Assembly: GCA_008729055.1 (NCBI GenBank)
Contig: SDUX01000019.1
Span: forward strand, 1 to 12,809
Reading direction: 5' to 3'
DNA from: Pyropia haitanensis
Taxonomy: Eukaryota > Rhodophyta > Bangiophyceae > Bangiales > Bangiaceae
DNA length: 12,809 nucleotides
The translations under genes were made by a program, and so were the position numbers. The notes under the pieces are model-generated. The model searched no databases, had not been told where the DNA came from, and saw nothing but the letters and a program-made list of their open reading frames with translations. Shown piece after piece: positions 1 through 7,386 of this stretch; the first letter of the stretch is position 1; each line of letters opens with the position of its first letter.

Positions 1-160
1 GAGGCTTGGGTTTCACGCCATCGAAAATCCGCATTATGTGACGGATATTCACGCGACCATTTTGCATCAGTTAGGGCTGAAATCTCACACTCTTGAAGTC
101 CCCGGACACAAGCGCCTCGATCAGGATTTTGGAAGTGTGATCCGGGAGGTGATATCGTGA
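1..160 (+). CDS. DUF1501 family protein, C-terminal end (5' truncated)
   Basis: Only the last 52 codons are inside the window, reading from base 2 to a TGA at 158-160. The visible part contains [15 protein letters not shown] and ends [18 protein letters not shown]. This is the usual tail of DUF1501 proteins, where a [12 protein letters not shown] block is followed by a G.xRL.xDxG..I.EI motif. DUF1501 proteins are distant relatives of the sulfatase/alkaline phosphatase fold, abundant in Planctomycetes and Verrucomicrobia and often secreted; their biochemical role is not established. The stop overlaps the GTG start of the next gene in a GTGA, suggesting translational coupling. The N-terminal part and any Tat signal lie outside the window. 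Confidence 0.75.
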   Translation, partial: RLGFHAIENPHYVTDIHATILHQLGLKSHTLEVPGHKRLDQDFGSVIREVIS

Positions 161-665
161 CAAGGCTCTTTCCCGCGCTGGCGGTAGGGCTTATGGCTCT
201 GGTTGCAGTTGGAGCGGTTTATGAGTATCAAAAATCGCAGAAGCGAATTCGAATCACAGCAGCGGAAGGGCCGAAGTGTTGTCGGACCTCGGGGAACTCA
301 TTGAGCGGATTCACTTTCATCCCGAAGATATTTACCGGATCGACGGTGCTATCACCGTGATTTCCAGGAACATTCCGCTCGGGTGGTGGGATGCTCTGGG
401 AAAAAACGGCGGGATCCGAACCATCACAGATGCGGAATTGCAACGTGGAGTTGCGGGAGGGAATCGAGTTTCTCTTCTGGAACTTCGTCTCGGCGCACCG
501 ACACAAGAGGGGCACGAGGTCATACACATCTACTCTGCCGAATACTACTCGAATTCAAAAGGAGATCTGTTTGTGAAGTATGGAGAGAGCCCGGCTATGT
601 TTACCATCGTGAAGACCCACGGTAAGTTCAGGCCGGTTTATATCCCGCCGGTGGGGTCACCCTGA
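157..665 (+). CDS. Small membrane-anchored protein of unknown function, interrupted by one frameshift
   Basis: The reading frame opens with GTG at 157, overlapping the stop of the DUF1501 gene by four bases. It begins [20 protein letters not shown], a single hydrophobic N-terminal helix after a short basic end, so a signal anchor or inner-membrane anchor. In this frame it stops at 358-360, but the neighbouring frame is open from 225 to the TGA at 663-665 and carries a well-behaved protein ([20 protein letters not shown] ... [12 protein letters not shown]). One extra base near the GGG at 268-270 would join both parts into about 169 residues. I recognise no family. The soluble part is mixed alpha/beta with several aromatic residues, likely periplasmic. 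Position after DUF1501 suggests an accessory role, which is inference. Two separate genes are less likely because the second piece has no start with a ribosome binding site. Confidence 0.6.
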
Positions 666-697
666 GCACGTCGTTTTTGAGGCGAATGTTTTCACCT

Positions 698-750
698 GAC
701 CCTGTTGCTTCGGCCACTCAACCCTGTTGACGGAGCAACCTAACCCTGTT
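698..750. repeat. Three direct 9-mers at exactly 22-bp spacing
   Basis: The sequence RACCCTGTT occurs at 698-706, 720-728 and 742-750 (first copy GACCCTGTT, the others AACCCTGTT). Each copy starts 22 bases after the previous one, about two helical turns. The spacers between copies are not clearly alike. The third copy covers the last codons of the minus-strand mannonate dehydratase gene. It may be a multi-site protein binding region or a decayed short tandem repeat. Confidence 0.4.
704..739. terminator. Possible bidirectional terminator between convergent genes
   Basis: An outer inverted repeat GTTGCT (704-709) / AGCAAC (734-739) encloses an inner one, TCAAC (718-722) / GTTGA (726-730), with a three-base loop. 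It sits between the convergent stops at 665 (+) and 740 (-). No strong T-run follows on either strand, so a classical intrinsic terminator is not proven; a folded 3' end or a protein site are alternatives. Confidence 0.3.
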
Positions 751-1705
751 TGGCGGAAGTGCTTGCGTCCAGTAGTCCCCGCATATATCCGACTGCCCAG
801 AGCCGTCCCATCATGTGGTATCCCGGGTGTTCATTGGATTCCCCGTGAAGAGTGGGAACATGGTCGGGCCGGACCGGGATGTTGGAACAGCAATCCTGAT
901 AGGCCCGGATGCAGGCTGCCATGTCAGTTTTGCCCAGATCGTGAAAGGTTTCCTGAAAATAGGGGGCGGCCCCCGTGACGTCGCGGAAGTGCGCGAAAAC
1001 TATGTGAGGAGCCAGTCTCCGAATCAGGGCAGGGATATCGTATTCTGCAGCGGAGGAGGCAAAAGAACCCTGACAAAGACAGATTCCATTGGCGGGGGAG
1101 TCGACCATTTTCACCATTCGCTCGAATGCTTCCGGAGTGTGCATGATACGCTCTTGGCCGAATGCTTCTGCCATGGGGGGATCATCGGGATGCATCGCGA
1201 GGCGAACACCGGAATTTTCGGCTACGGAATGACTTCGTTGAGAAAACGTTCGAGATTGTCCCAGAGTTTCGAGACGGGGTCGGGTTGCCGGGGAAAAGTT
1301 GAATCCGGTTGCGTTGATGGCTTTGTCAGGATCTCGAATGTCGAACTCGGTAACGAGAGCGCCTCCGCGGTCCGGTAGATCGAGCCGCGTTCGCTGCCAG
1401 TCGTCGTTGGGCATCCAGCTGTAGCAAAGGACGGGGACTTCGGCTTCGCCCATGTTGCGAAGCAGGGTTTTGAAATCTTCGGTCTGCTGTCGACAGTTCT
1501 CCGTCCCGTGAATGAAATCGAGGGTGGGGACATACCGTTCGATCACACCGAGTTTCATGCCGTGCGCTTCGACACGGCGCCTGTTCCCGTCAAGGATTGC
1601 TGGATCAAGGCCGGGCCAGGTAGCGACAATTTCCTCGACGCCGACCTGAGCGGCGAGAGCGAGGTTTGCGTCGGAAAAGGGGGTAACAAGCAGAGCGATT
1701 TTCAT
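740..1705 (-). CDS. uxuA: Mannonate dehydratase (UxuA family), short form with a compensated frameshift pair
   Basis: UxuA converts D-mannonate to 2-keto-3-deoxygluconate plus water in cytosolic glucuronate/mannonate breakdown and needs a divalent metal. The 321-residue product is a TIM-barrel protein with the family blocks PVLCYSWMPN (91-100), AMHPDDPP (170-177), GICLCQGS (207-214), FAHFRDV (237-243), RPDHVP (279-284) and PGYHMMGRL (294-302). His172, Cys211, His239 and Asp281 match the metal-ligand positions of known family members. It is shorter than the roughly 390-residue E. coli enzyme, as in many other phyla. Residues about 144-160 are out of phase: the neighbouring frame there reads SKLWDNLERFLNEVIP, the expected helix. 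This implies one extra base near the GGGG at 1276-1279 and one missing base near 1225. The ATG overlaps the stop of the upstream secreted protein gene (ATGA, 1702-1705). A paralogue with another sugar-acid substrate is possible. Confidence 0.9.
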   Translation of the reverse strand: MKIALLVTPFSDANLALAAQVGVEEIVATWPGLDPAILDGNRRRVEAHGMKLGVIERYVPTLDFIHGTENCRQQTEDFKTLLRNMGEAEVPVLCYSWMPNDDWQRTRLDLPDRGGALVTEFDIRDPDKAINATGFNFSPATRPRLETLGQSRTFSQRSHSVAENSGVRLAMHPDDPPMAEAFGQERIMHTPEAFERMVKMVDSPANGICLCQGSFASSAAEYDIPALIRRLAPHIVFAHFRDVTGAAPYFQETFHDLGKTDMAACIRAYQDCCSNIPVRPDHVPTLHGESNEHPGYHMMGRLWAVGYMRGLLDASTSAKQG

Positions 1706-2285
1706 TGCCCGCCGGATGCAATCTCGTTTGCCTGTGCCGAGACTTTTTTCAGGGTGTCGACGAGTTTAGTGGCGGGATTGATTCCGAAATGATAGCGATC
1801 GGTTTCCTCGTTTACCTCCATCTCGAGAACGACAGGGAGGGATTCGTCGCCCGGGTCGACTTTCACGGTCCAGATTTCGTTTTCCCTTCCTGAAAAATTT
1901 TGCCAAAGGATTTCTCCTTTTCCGGCGCTTGGATGGCCTTTTCCAGAAAGCGGATGAGATCGGACGCCTGATCGACTGAGAGAACGAGAAACGCACCTTC
2001 CTGAGGGCCGGTCTGGCCGGGGACAAAAGGGACGATCAGGCTGAACCAGATCGTTGCGCCGAGATTGTCGTCGGCCTTCGCTTCGATATGGGTGTAGGAC
2101 TGAATATTGAATCCCTCTTTAAAGAACGGGGTCGGATCTCCAATCCTGGTGGAACCCTGGACGATGACGCTCTCAATCGCAGGATCGAAATCGGTGTCTT
2201 CGGGATCCCAGTCTGTCGCCTGGAGCGCGGGGGGAGAGCAGACCGGAACAAGCAGGGAGAGTAGCAGGTGAAGTCGGAATTTCAT
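1702..2285 (-). CDS. Secreted protein of unknown function, interrupted by one frameshift
   Basis: The start at 2285 gives MKFRLHLLLSLLVPVCSPPA, a clear Sec signal peptide with likely cleavage after LQA, so the protein is exported. In this frame it ends at 1863, but from about 1884 down the next frame continues with sensible sequence (ENEIWTVKVDPGDESLPVVL, then ..GINPATKLVDTLKK..) to a TGA at 1702-1704. One missing base at the CCC run 1884-1886 on the plus strand would restore a product of about 194 residues. The first half has beta-rich segments (GSTRIGDPTPFFKEGFNIQS, ATIWFSLIVPFVPGQ) and then a helix rich in Asp and Lys. I do not recognise a family. The restored stop overlaps the uxuA start by ATGA, so the two genes are probably coupled. 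No Shine-Dalgarno sequence is visible. Confidence 0.7.
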
Positions 2286-2350
2286 CGTTGTTCTATCGTA
2301 GAATATTTTCAGAAGGATGAGAGAAAAACGGAACGAATTTGTTTCGAAAG

Positions 2351-2501
2351 GGTGGGGCTGAGAGTCGGCGGGCCACGTTCTTGCGAACGCGGCTACAGTG
2401 CTGCGGAGTTTTGGTTCGATGGTTGATTGGGGAAAAGTAACCGCCGCTGCAAAGCGGTGGGGCGGAGAATTGGCGGGTCACGTTCTTGCGAACGCGCCTA
2501 C
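2351..2501. repeat. REP-like palindromic repeat: two 46-bp copies flanking a GC hairpin
   Basis: Two direct copies of 46 bases lie at 2351-2396 and 2456-2501, 105 bases apart and identical at 41 of 46 positions by my alignment. Each contains CGTTCTTGCGAACG, a five-base stem with a TTGC loop. Between them, at 2441-2460, is an eight-base-pair hairpin (one G-T pair) with a GCAA loop. The block fills the gap between the ABC-F gene and the secreted protein gene, both on the minus strand. The form matches dispersed intergenic palindromic elements (REP/BIME-like). It could also terminate ABC-F operon transcription, though no T-run follows the hairpin. Confidence 0.6.
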
Positions 2502-2532
2502 TAGGCTCCGCAGGAAGTAGCTGTCTCCCGAG

Positions 2533-4486
2533 TCACTTCAACTCCTCAATCGCATCGCTCAGCTCGCTCCATTTCGAATAGAGTCCTTCCAGCTCGGATT
2601 CGACTTCAGTAAATCGTTTTGTTGCTTCGGCGGCTTCCTCTCCCTTTTGAAGAATTCGGGATCAACGAGTTTTGCAGTGAGGTCAGCCTTCTCCTGTTCG
2701 ATCGAGCCGATTTTTTCCTCAACGGATTCGAATTCAATTTCCAGCGGTTTCAGTTTGGCCGCTTTCTCTTCGCGGGCTTTGGCCTCCAGCCTTCGCTGCT
2801 CTTTCCGGTTGGCACCTCCGCCGGCTGACTTTCCGGTATTGTTGCCGGCAGCAGTGGATTTCGGCCTGGCTGCCTCGAGGTCAGCCTGTTTTTTCTCTAT
2901 GTAATCACTGACGTTCCCGTAGTAGAGCCTGGGCGCTTCGCCGGGAATGAACTCGAGCACTTTCGTGACGATGGATCGAGAAACGAGCGATTGTGGGAGA
3001 CGATAGCGTAGGCACCTGTGTAGTCGACAAGGGCTTTCTGGAGAACTTCCTGAGAGTGCAGGTCGAGGTGGTTGGTCGGTTCGTCGAGAATCAGGAAATT
3101 GGCCGGTTGAAGCAGCATTCTGGCGAGGGCGAGACGTCCCCGCTCGCCGCCTGACAAAACACTTACCGATTTGAAAACATCATCTCCGCGAAAAAGAAAT
3201 GCGCCGAGTAGGGTGCGCAGATTCCCGGCCGCTTCGGTGGTGACGCTGCCCTCCATTGTTTCGAGGACGGTTTTGTTCGGGTCCAGTTCATCGGCGTGAG
3301 TTTGCGAAAAGTAGGCAATGCCGACTTTGTGGCCAACAGTTCTCTCACCTGAGGTCGGTTCCTCGTCACCGGAAATAAGACGGGAGAATGTCGATTTGCC
3401 GGCTCCGTTGACTCCGACGATGGCGATCTTGTCTCCGCGCTCAATTGTGAAATCGAGTTGATCGATCACTTTATTGTCGCCGTAATGTTTGCAGGCTCCC
3501 TCGAGTTTGAGAACGGTCTGTCCACTGCGCTCGGGCTGGGGAAACCGGAAGTCAACTGTGGCAGCATCCTGCTCCAGCTCGATGCGCTCCACTTTCTCCA
3601 GCTGCTTGATTCGCGACTGAACCATCTTTGCCTTGCTGGCTTTCGCCCGGAAGCGGTTGATCAGTTTCTCGGCTTTGTCGATTTCCTTCTGCTGGTTGCG
3701 GAAGGCCCGCTCGGCCTGTTCGCGTCGTGCTTCTCTTTCCCGGAGAAAGAAAGAATAGTTTCCCGAGTATTGTTCGACGCCACCATTTTCGAACGCGAGG
3801 GTTCGATTGGTGAGATTGTCGAGCATGCTTCGATCGTGTGAAATCAGGATGAGTGCGCCGCCGTAGTTCCGAAGCCATTGTTCAAGCCACTGGACGGTCT
3901 CGATATCGAGGTGGTTCGTCGGCTCATCGAGAAGGAGGACGGAAGGTTCCTGCAGAAGGAGTTTCGCCATCGCGATTCGCATTTGCCACCCTCCGGAAAA
4001 CTCACCGGTTTCGCGAGTCATGTCGGATTGTTTGAAGCCGAGCCCGCCGAGGACGGTTTCGATGCGGGGCTTCATTCGGCTTACGTCATGGTGTTCGAGC
4101 CGGAGCTGCAAATCGCCGAATACTTCGAGCAGATCGCCGTATTCCTCCGACTGCGGATCGCCGGACTCCATTTCTTTCTCCACTTCAACGAGTTGTTCCT
4201 GGAGTTGTTTGACGTCGTCGAATGCTTTCGCCGCTTCTTCGAAAACGGAGGTTCCGCTGTGCTGGACTCCTTCCTGAGGAAGGTAGCCAACGGTGATTTG
4301 CTTCGCTTTGACGATGCGCCCGGTATCCGGATGTTCGATCCCGGCGATGATTTTCATCAGGGTCGATTTTCCGGCCCCGTTCGGCCCTGCCAGTGACCAG
4401 CGCTCCTTCGCACGTACGGTAAAGGAGAGATCTTTGAAAAGCGATCTCGCGCCGTATTCGATCGACACTTTGTCTACGGCAAGCAT
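2533..4486 (-). CDS. ABC-F family ATPase (YheS/YdiF/Uup-like), with two frameshifts
   Basis: This is a soluble twin-ATPase protein without membrane segments. ABC-F proteins bind the ribosomal E site and act on stalled or antibiotic-blocked ribosomes. The N-terminal 500 residues are intact. Domain one has Walker A GPNGAGKST (34-42), signature SGGWQ (164-168), Walker B LLLDEPTNHLD (184-194) and H-loop SHD (216-218). A basic helical linker (about 250-300) includes RAKASKAKMVQSRIKQLEK. Domain two has Walker A GVNGAGKST (358-366), SGGERGR (445-451), LILDEPTNHLD (465-475) and SHN (497-499). After SFLDP the frame goes wrong and stops at 2897; the true continuation (VLEFIPGEAPRLYYGNVSDY, then a charged coiled coil) is in the next frame. 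A second break near 2645-2648 precedes ELEGLYSKWSELSDAIEELK and the stop at 2533-2535. Restored length is about 651 residues, normal for ABC-F with a C-terminal coiled coil. The start lies seven bases after pheA. Sub-family and any resistance role cannot be told. Confidence 0.9.
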
Positions 4487-4493
4487 GGGGAAA

Positions 4494-5552
4494 TCAGGCG
4501 GGGTAGCTTCCTAACACTTTTACAAAAGAGCAGTGTTGTTCAAGCTGGTCGATGACGCGTGCAAATTTTTCGTCTTCGCAGTGCCCGGCGAGATCAACAA
4601 AGAAAAAATACTCCCAGGCGCGGCGTTTCGAGGGGCGGCTTTCGATCTTGGACATGTTGATCTCAAATTCTTCGAACGGCTCAAGCGCCTTGTGAAGAGA
4701 ACCCGGCTGATCGCGGACGGAGAACATAACCGAGGTCCGGTCGTTGCCGGTTGGCGGGCAGGTTTTGTGACTGATGACGAGAAAGCGGGTCGTGTTGTGC
4801 GCGATGTCCTGAATCGATGTTTCGAGGACCTTCAGGCCATACATTTCCGCGAGCAGGGTGCCACCGAGAACCGCGGAGTTCGGTTCGGCTGCAGCAAGCT
4901 CGGCCGCGACGGCGGAGCTGGATTTTTCGATGGGCTGGATCTCGTGGAAATTCTTTCCGAGCCAGGCGCGGCACTGCGCGATGATCTGCGGGTGACTGTA
5001 GATCTGCTGAATCTCCTCGCGCTTGCAGTTCGCCATCAGATTGTTCTCGATGGGAAGCATCACCTGACCATAAATTTTCAAGGGCGAGTCCGCGAAGAGG
5101 TCGAGGGTGTGTGTGACGGCTCCCTCTGTCGAGTTTTCAATCGGGACGACGCCGTAGTCCGCAACGCGTCGTTCGACTTGTTCGAACACATCAGCAAAGC
5201 TGGGCTGAGGCAGGTATTTGACGCTGTGGCCGAATTTGCCGATGGCGGCCTGGTGGGTCCAGGTTCCGGCGGGACCGAGGTAGGCGATTTTCAGATCCTC
5301 CTCCAGGGCAAGCGCAGCTGACATGATTTCACGATAGATCGCGCGAATCGAGTCTTCGGGGAGCCGACCTCCTTCGCCCTTGGTGACGAGGCTGCGAAGC
5401 AGCTTCTCTTCTCTTTCCGGAGCGTAGATTTCGAGGCCTTCCCTTTTCTTCACGACGCCGACTTCGTGGACGATATCGGCGCGCTCATTGAGCAGCCGAA
5501 TCATTTCGGTGTCGATTTTATCGATTCTATCTCGCAGGTCTTCGAGGCTCAT
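4494..5552 (-). CDS. pheA: Bifunctional chorismate mutase / prephenate dehydratase (P-protein)
   Basis: Cytosolic enzyme of phenylalanine synthesis: chorismate to prephenate, then prephenate to phenylpyruvate. The intact 352 residues have three domains. An AroQ-type helical chorismate mutase occupies about 1-85 ([20 protein letters not shown]). The dehydratase domain covers about 88-262, with [13 protein letters not shown] (91-103), PIENSTEG (137-144), HPQIIAQC (187-194) and the NTTRFLVI block (253-260) that carries the catalytic Thr-Arg-Phe. An ACT domain (about 273-352) has PGSLHKAL (283-290) and the IESRP motif (303-307) of phenylalanine-sensing ACT domains, so feedback inhibition by phenylalanine is expected. 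Its ATG overlaps the scpB stop in ATGA (5549-5552), and its stop is seven bases before the ABC-F start. It therefore sits inside the scpAB operon. The length is normal and no frame damage is seen. Confidence 0.95.
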   Translation of the reverse strand: MSLEDLRDRIDKIDTEMIRLLNERADIVHEVGVVKKREGLEIYAPEREEKLLRSLVTKGEGGRLPEDSIRAIYREIMSAALALEEDLKIAYLGPAGTWTHQAAIGKFGHSVKYLPQPSFADVFEQVERRVADYGVVPIENSTEGAVTHTLDLFADSPLKIYGQVMLPIENNLMANCKREEIQQIYSHPQIIAQCRAWLGKNFHEIQPIEKSSSAVAAELAAAEPNSAVLGGTLLAEMYGLKVLETSIQDIAHNTTRFLVISHKTCPPTGNDRTSVMFSVRDQPGSLHKALEPFEEFEINMSKIESRPSKRRAWEYFFFVDLAGHCEDEKFARVIDQLEQHCSFVKVLGSYPA

Positions 5553-6305
5553 GATTCTTCTTCAGCAGGTTCGGATTCTTCTTCCGATGACGGGTTTTCT
5601 TCTTCGGCAAGGGCCTGTTCCGCAGCCGCGAGGGCGGCGAGGCGTTCCTCTTCCGGCGAAAGTTCGGCGGGTTCTTCCCCGGGGGAATCGGCTTCGGGGT
5701 TTGCCGCTTCCTCCTCCTCTTTTTCGTCCTCCGCCGTCGGCAGGTCGACGGTGCGGAGTTCTTCCGAATTGGGAAGGTCTTCGAGATCTTTTACACCGAA
5801 GTGCTCCATGAATTCGTCGGTAGTTTCATAGAGCATGGGCCGGCCCGGGAGATCGGCCCTGCCGCCGACACGAATGAGATTCCGGTCGACCAACTTGTGG
5901 ATCTGACCATCAACCGATACGCCGCGGACGGCTTCGATGTCGGCTTTGGTGATGGGCTGCCGGTAGGCCACGAGGGCAAGGGTTTCCAGTGCGGCGGGAC
6001 TGAGCTTTTCGGGCCGCATCTCGGGGAGCAGGGCACGGATCCAGTCTGCGTAGTCGCTGCGGGTGACAAAAACGCCATCCGCTGGCCCCTTCCTGAAGCT
6101 CTATCGAACGCTCTGTCTCTGCGAGATGTTCTCCCAGCTCGGCAATGGCGGTCTCGATTTTTTTCTGGGAAATGCTTTCCCACTCGCGGGCTTGCGGCGC
6201 TTCAGAGTCAGCCGCAGCCCGCCGTACTGCCTTCATGATTTCGGCAGTGGTGACTGGCTCCGGTGCGGCAAAAATGAGTGCCTCGATGATCTGAATCAGC
6301 TGCAT
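5549..6305 (-). CDS. scpB: Segregation and condensation protein B, one frameshift, acidic C-terminal tail
   Basis: ScpB dimers bind the kleisin ScpA and regulate the Smc condensin that compacts and separates chromosomes. The N-terminal part starts at 6305 ([20 protein letters not shown]) and shows the first winged-helix domain up to EGASGWRF. The frame then breaks at the A5 run 6068-6072 on the plus strand, where one base fewer continues as [20 protein letters not shown]. The second winged helix follows in the other frame, with the family hallmark [20 protein letters not shown], then [19 protein letters not shown] and the [17 protein letters not shown] end. After about residue 175 comes a low-complexity tail of some 70 residues, rich in Glu, Pro and Ala, longer than in many ScpBs. 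Restored length is about 251 residues. It starts 67 bases after scpA and overlaps pheA by four. Confidence 0.9.
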
Positions 6306-6372
6306 GTGGGGTGAGAAAAATGCTCGCTAATGGTGCCGTGATTCGCGGGAAATGAAAGTGGATTCTCCACAA

Positions 6373-7227
6373 CTATCCTTCGTTCCGTTGCAACTCGATA
6401 TCACCGAGAATCACTTCCTGCCGTACGCGGAAAAAATTGAGTTTCATCAGTTCGAGAACGGCGAGGAAGGTGACAATGAGTTCGCCTTTGGTCACGGCTT
6501 CGTCGAAGAGTGAGGAAAAGCGGACCGTTCCCCCGGGAGGTACCTTTTCGAGCAGGTGATCAATTCTATCGCTGACAGTGAAGCGGTCGTCGACAATTTC
6601 GCCGAGATCCCCTTCGTCGAACCGGTCAAGAATGTTCTGAAATGCCCGGATCAGATCAAAAATGCCGAGTTCATCCGAAAGAGGACGTTCCTCGTCTTTG
6701 TCGGTTTTGATCTTCTCGGGTTTTCGTGTGAAGTGGTCCTGCTGCTCCTCTTCCTTTTTGCCGAGGTAGTTCGCGGCTTCCTTGAATTTCTTGTACTCAA
6801 TCAGCTGGCGAATCAGGTCCCAGCGGGGATCTTCCTCGTCGGCGTCTTCTTCAGGCGGCTGAACGTGCTTGGGAAGCATCATCCGGCTCTTGATGTAGCA
6901 GAGGTTTGCCGCCATCACGAGGAATTCGCCTGCGAGACCGATGTTCAGCATTTTGAAGGTCTCAAGATAGGACATGTATTGCTTCGTGATGCTCTCGATC
7001 GGAATGTCGTAGATGTCGATCTCATCTTTCTTGATGAGATAGAGCAGGAGGTCCATCGGCCCCTCAAAGACGTCGAGCTCGACCTTGTAAGTCGAGCCGC
7101 TGACCTCGATGGACGGGGCTTCGTCGTCTGGAACGCTCTCCGTGGCGGTATCTGTCCCGTCAGGTTCCGCGACAGCCGGTTCCTCAGTTGGGTCGGGCGC
7201 GGAAGGGTCTGTATCTGTGTCGCTCAA
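6373..7227 (-). CDS. scpA: Segregation and condensation protein A (kleisin)
   Basis: ScpA is the kleisin that closes the Smc ring and recruits ScpB. The 284-residue product has the kleisin N-terminal hallmark VFEGPMDLLLYLIKKDEIDI (53-72), followed by the helix AGEFLVMAANLCYIKSRMML (about 100-119). The C-terminal winged helix, GELIVTFLAVLELMKLNFF, binds the Smc head. A 42-residue N-terminal extension rich in Asp, Glu, Pro and Thr precedes the core. The start is TTG at 7225-7227: no ATG precedes the kleisin core in this frame, so TTG is the best choice, though no Shine-Dalgarno sequence supports it. It is the first gene of scpA-scpB-pheA-ABC-F and diverges from the kinase-like gene at 7387. Confidence 0.92.
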   Translation of the reverse strand: MSDTDTDPSAPDPTEEPAVAEPDGTDTATESVPDDEAPSIEVSGSTYKVELDVFEGPMDLLLYLIKKDEIDIYDIPIESITKQYMSYLETFKMLNIGLAGEFLVMAANLCYIKSRMMLPKHVQPPEEDADEEDPRWDLIRQLIEYKKFKEAANYLGKKEEEQQDHFTRKPEKIKTDKDEERPLSDELGIFDLIRAFQNILDRFDEGDLGEIVDDRFTVSDRIDHLLEKVPPGGTVRFSSLFDEAVTKGELIVTFLAVLELMKLNFFRVRQEVILGDIELQRNEG

Positions 7228-7386
7228 TGAATCGGTGATTGTTGTAGCAAAGACGCGCGAAGAGGCAAATGCAAGACGAGAGAACAGAGTGTCTTTTCCA
7301 CCGTAAGAGATGACGGAAAACGCGGAAAAGTTTAAAGATGCTAAGAAATTAATTGTTCCTCTTTCTTTTCTGATTATTATGAATTT
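7228..7386. promoter_or_regulatory. Divergent promoter region between scpA and the kinase-like gene
   Basis: These 159 bases separate scpA (-) from the gene starting at 7387 (+) and must hold or lie next to both promoters. The right half is AT-rich and includes a pyrimidine tract at about 7354-7371 just before ATTATTATGAAT. A TATTAT at 7374-7379 could be a -10 box but would leave a very short leader. I see no pair of boxes with good spacing on either strand, no clear operator and no ribosome binding site. Confidence 0.4.

Noticed and set aside
2897..2980. Programmed ribosomal frameshift in ABC-F
   Set aside because: No slippery heptamer with downstream structure at the site, and similar breaks occur in unrelated genes in the same window.
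4533..5321. 262-codon plus-strand frame
   Set aside because: Exactly antisense to pheA, whose protein has all family motifs; the frame has no recognisable protein features.
6556..7230. 224-codon plus-strand frame
   Set aside because: Antisense to scpA, which is certain from the kleisin motifs.
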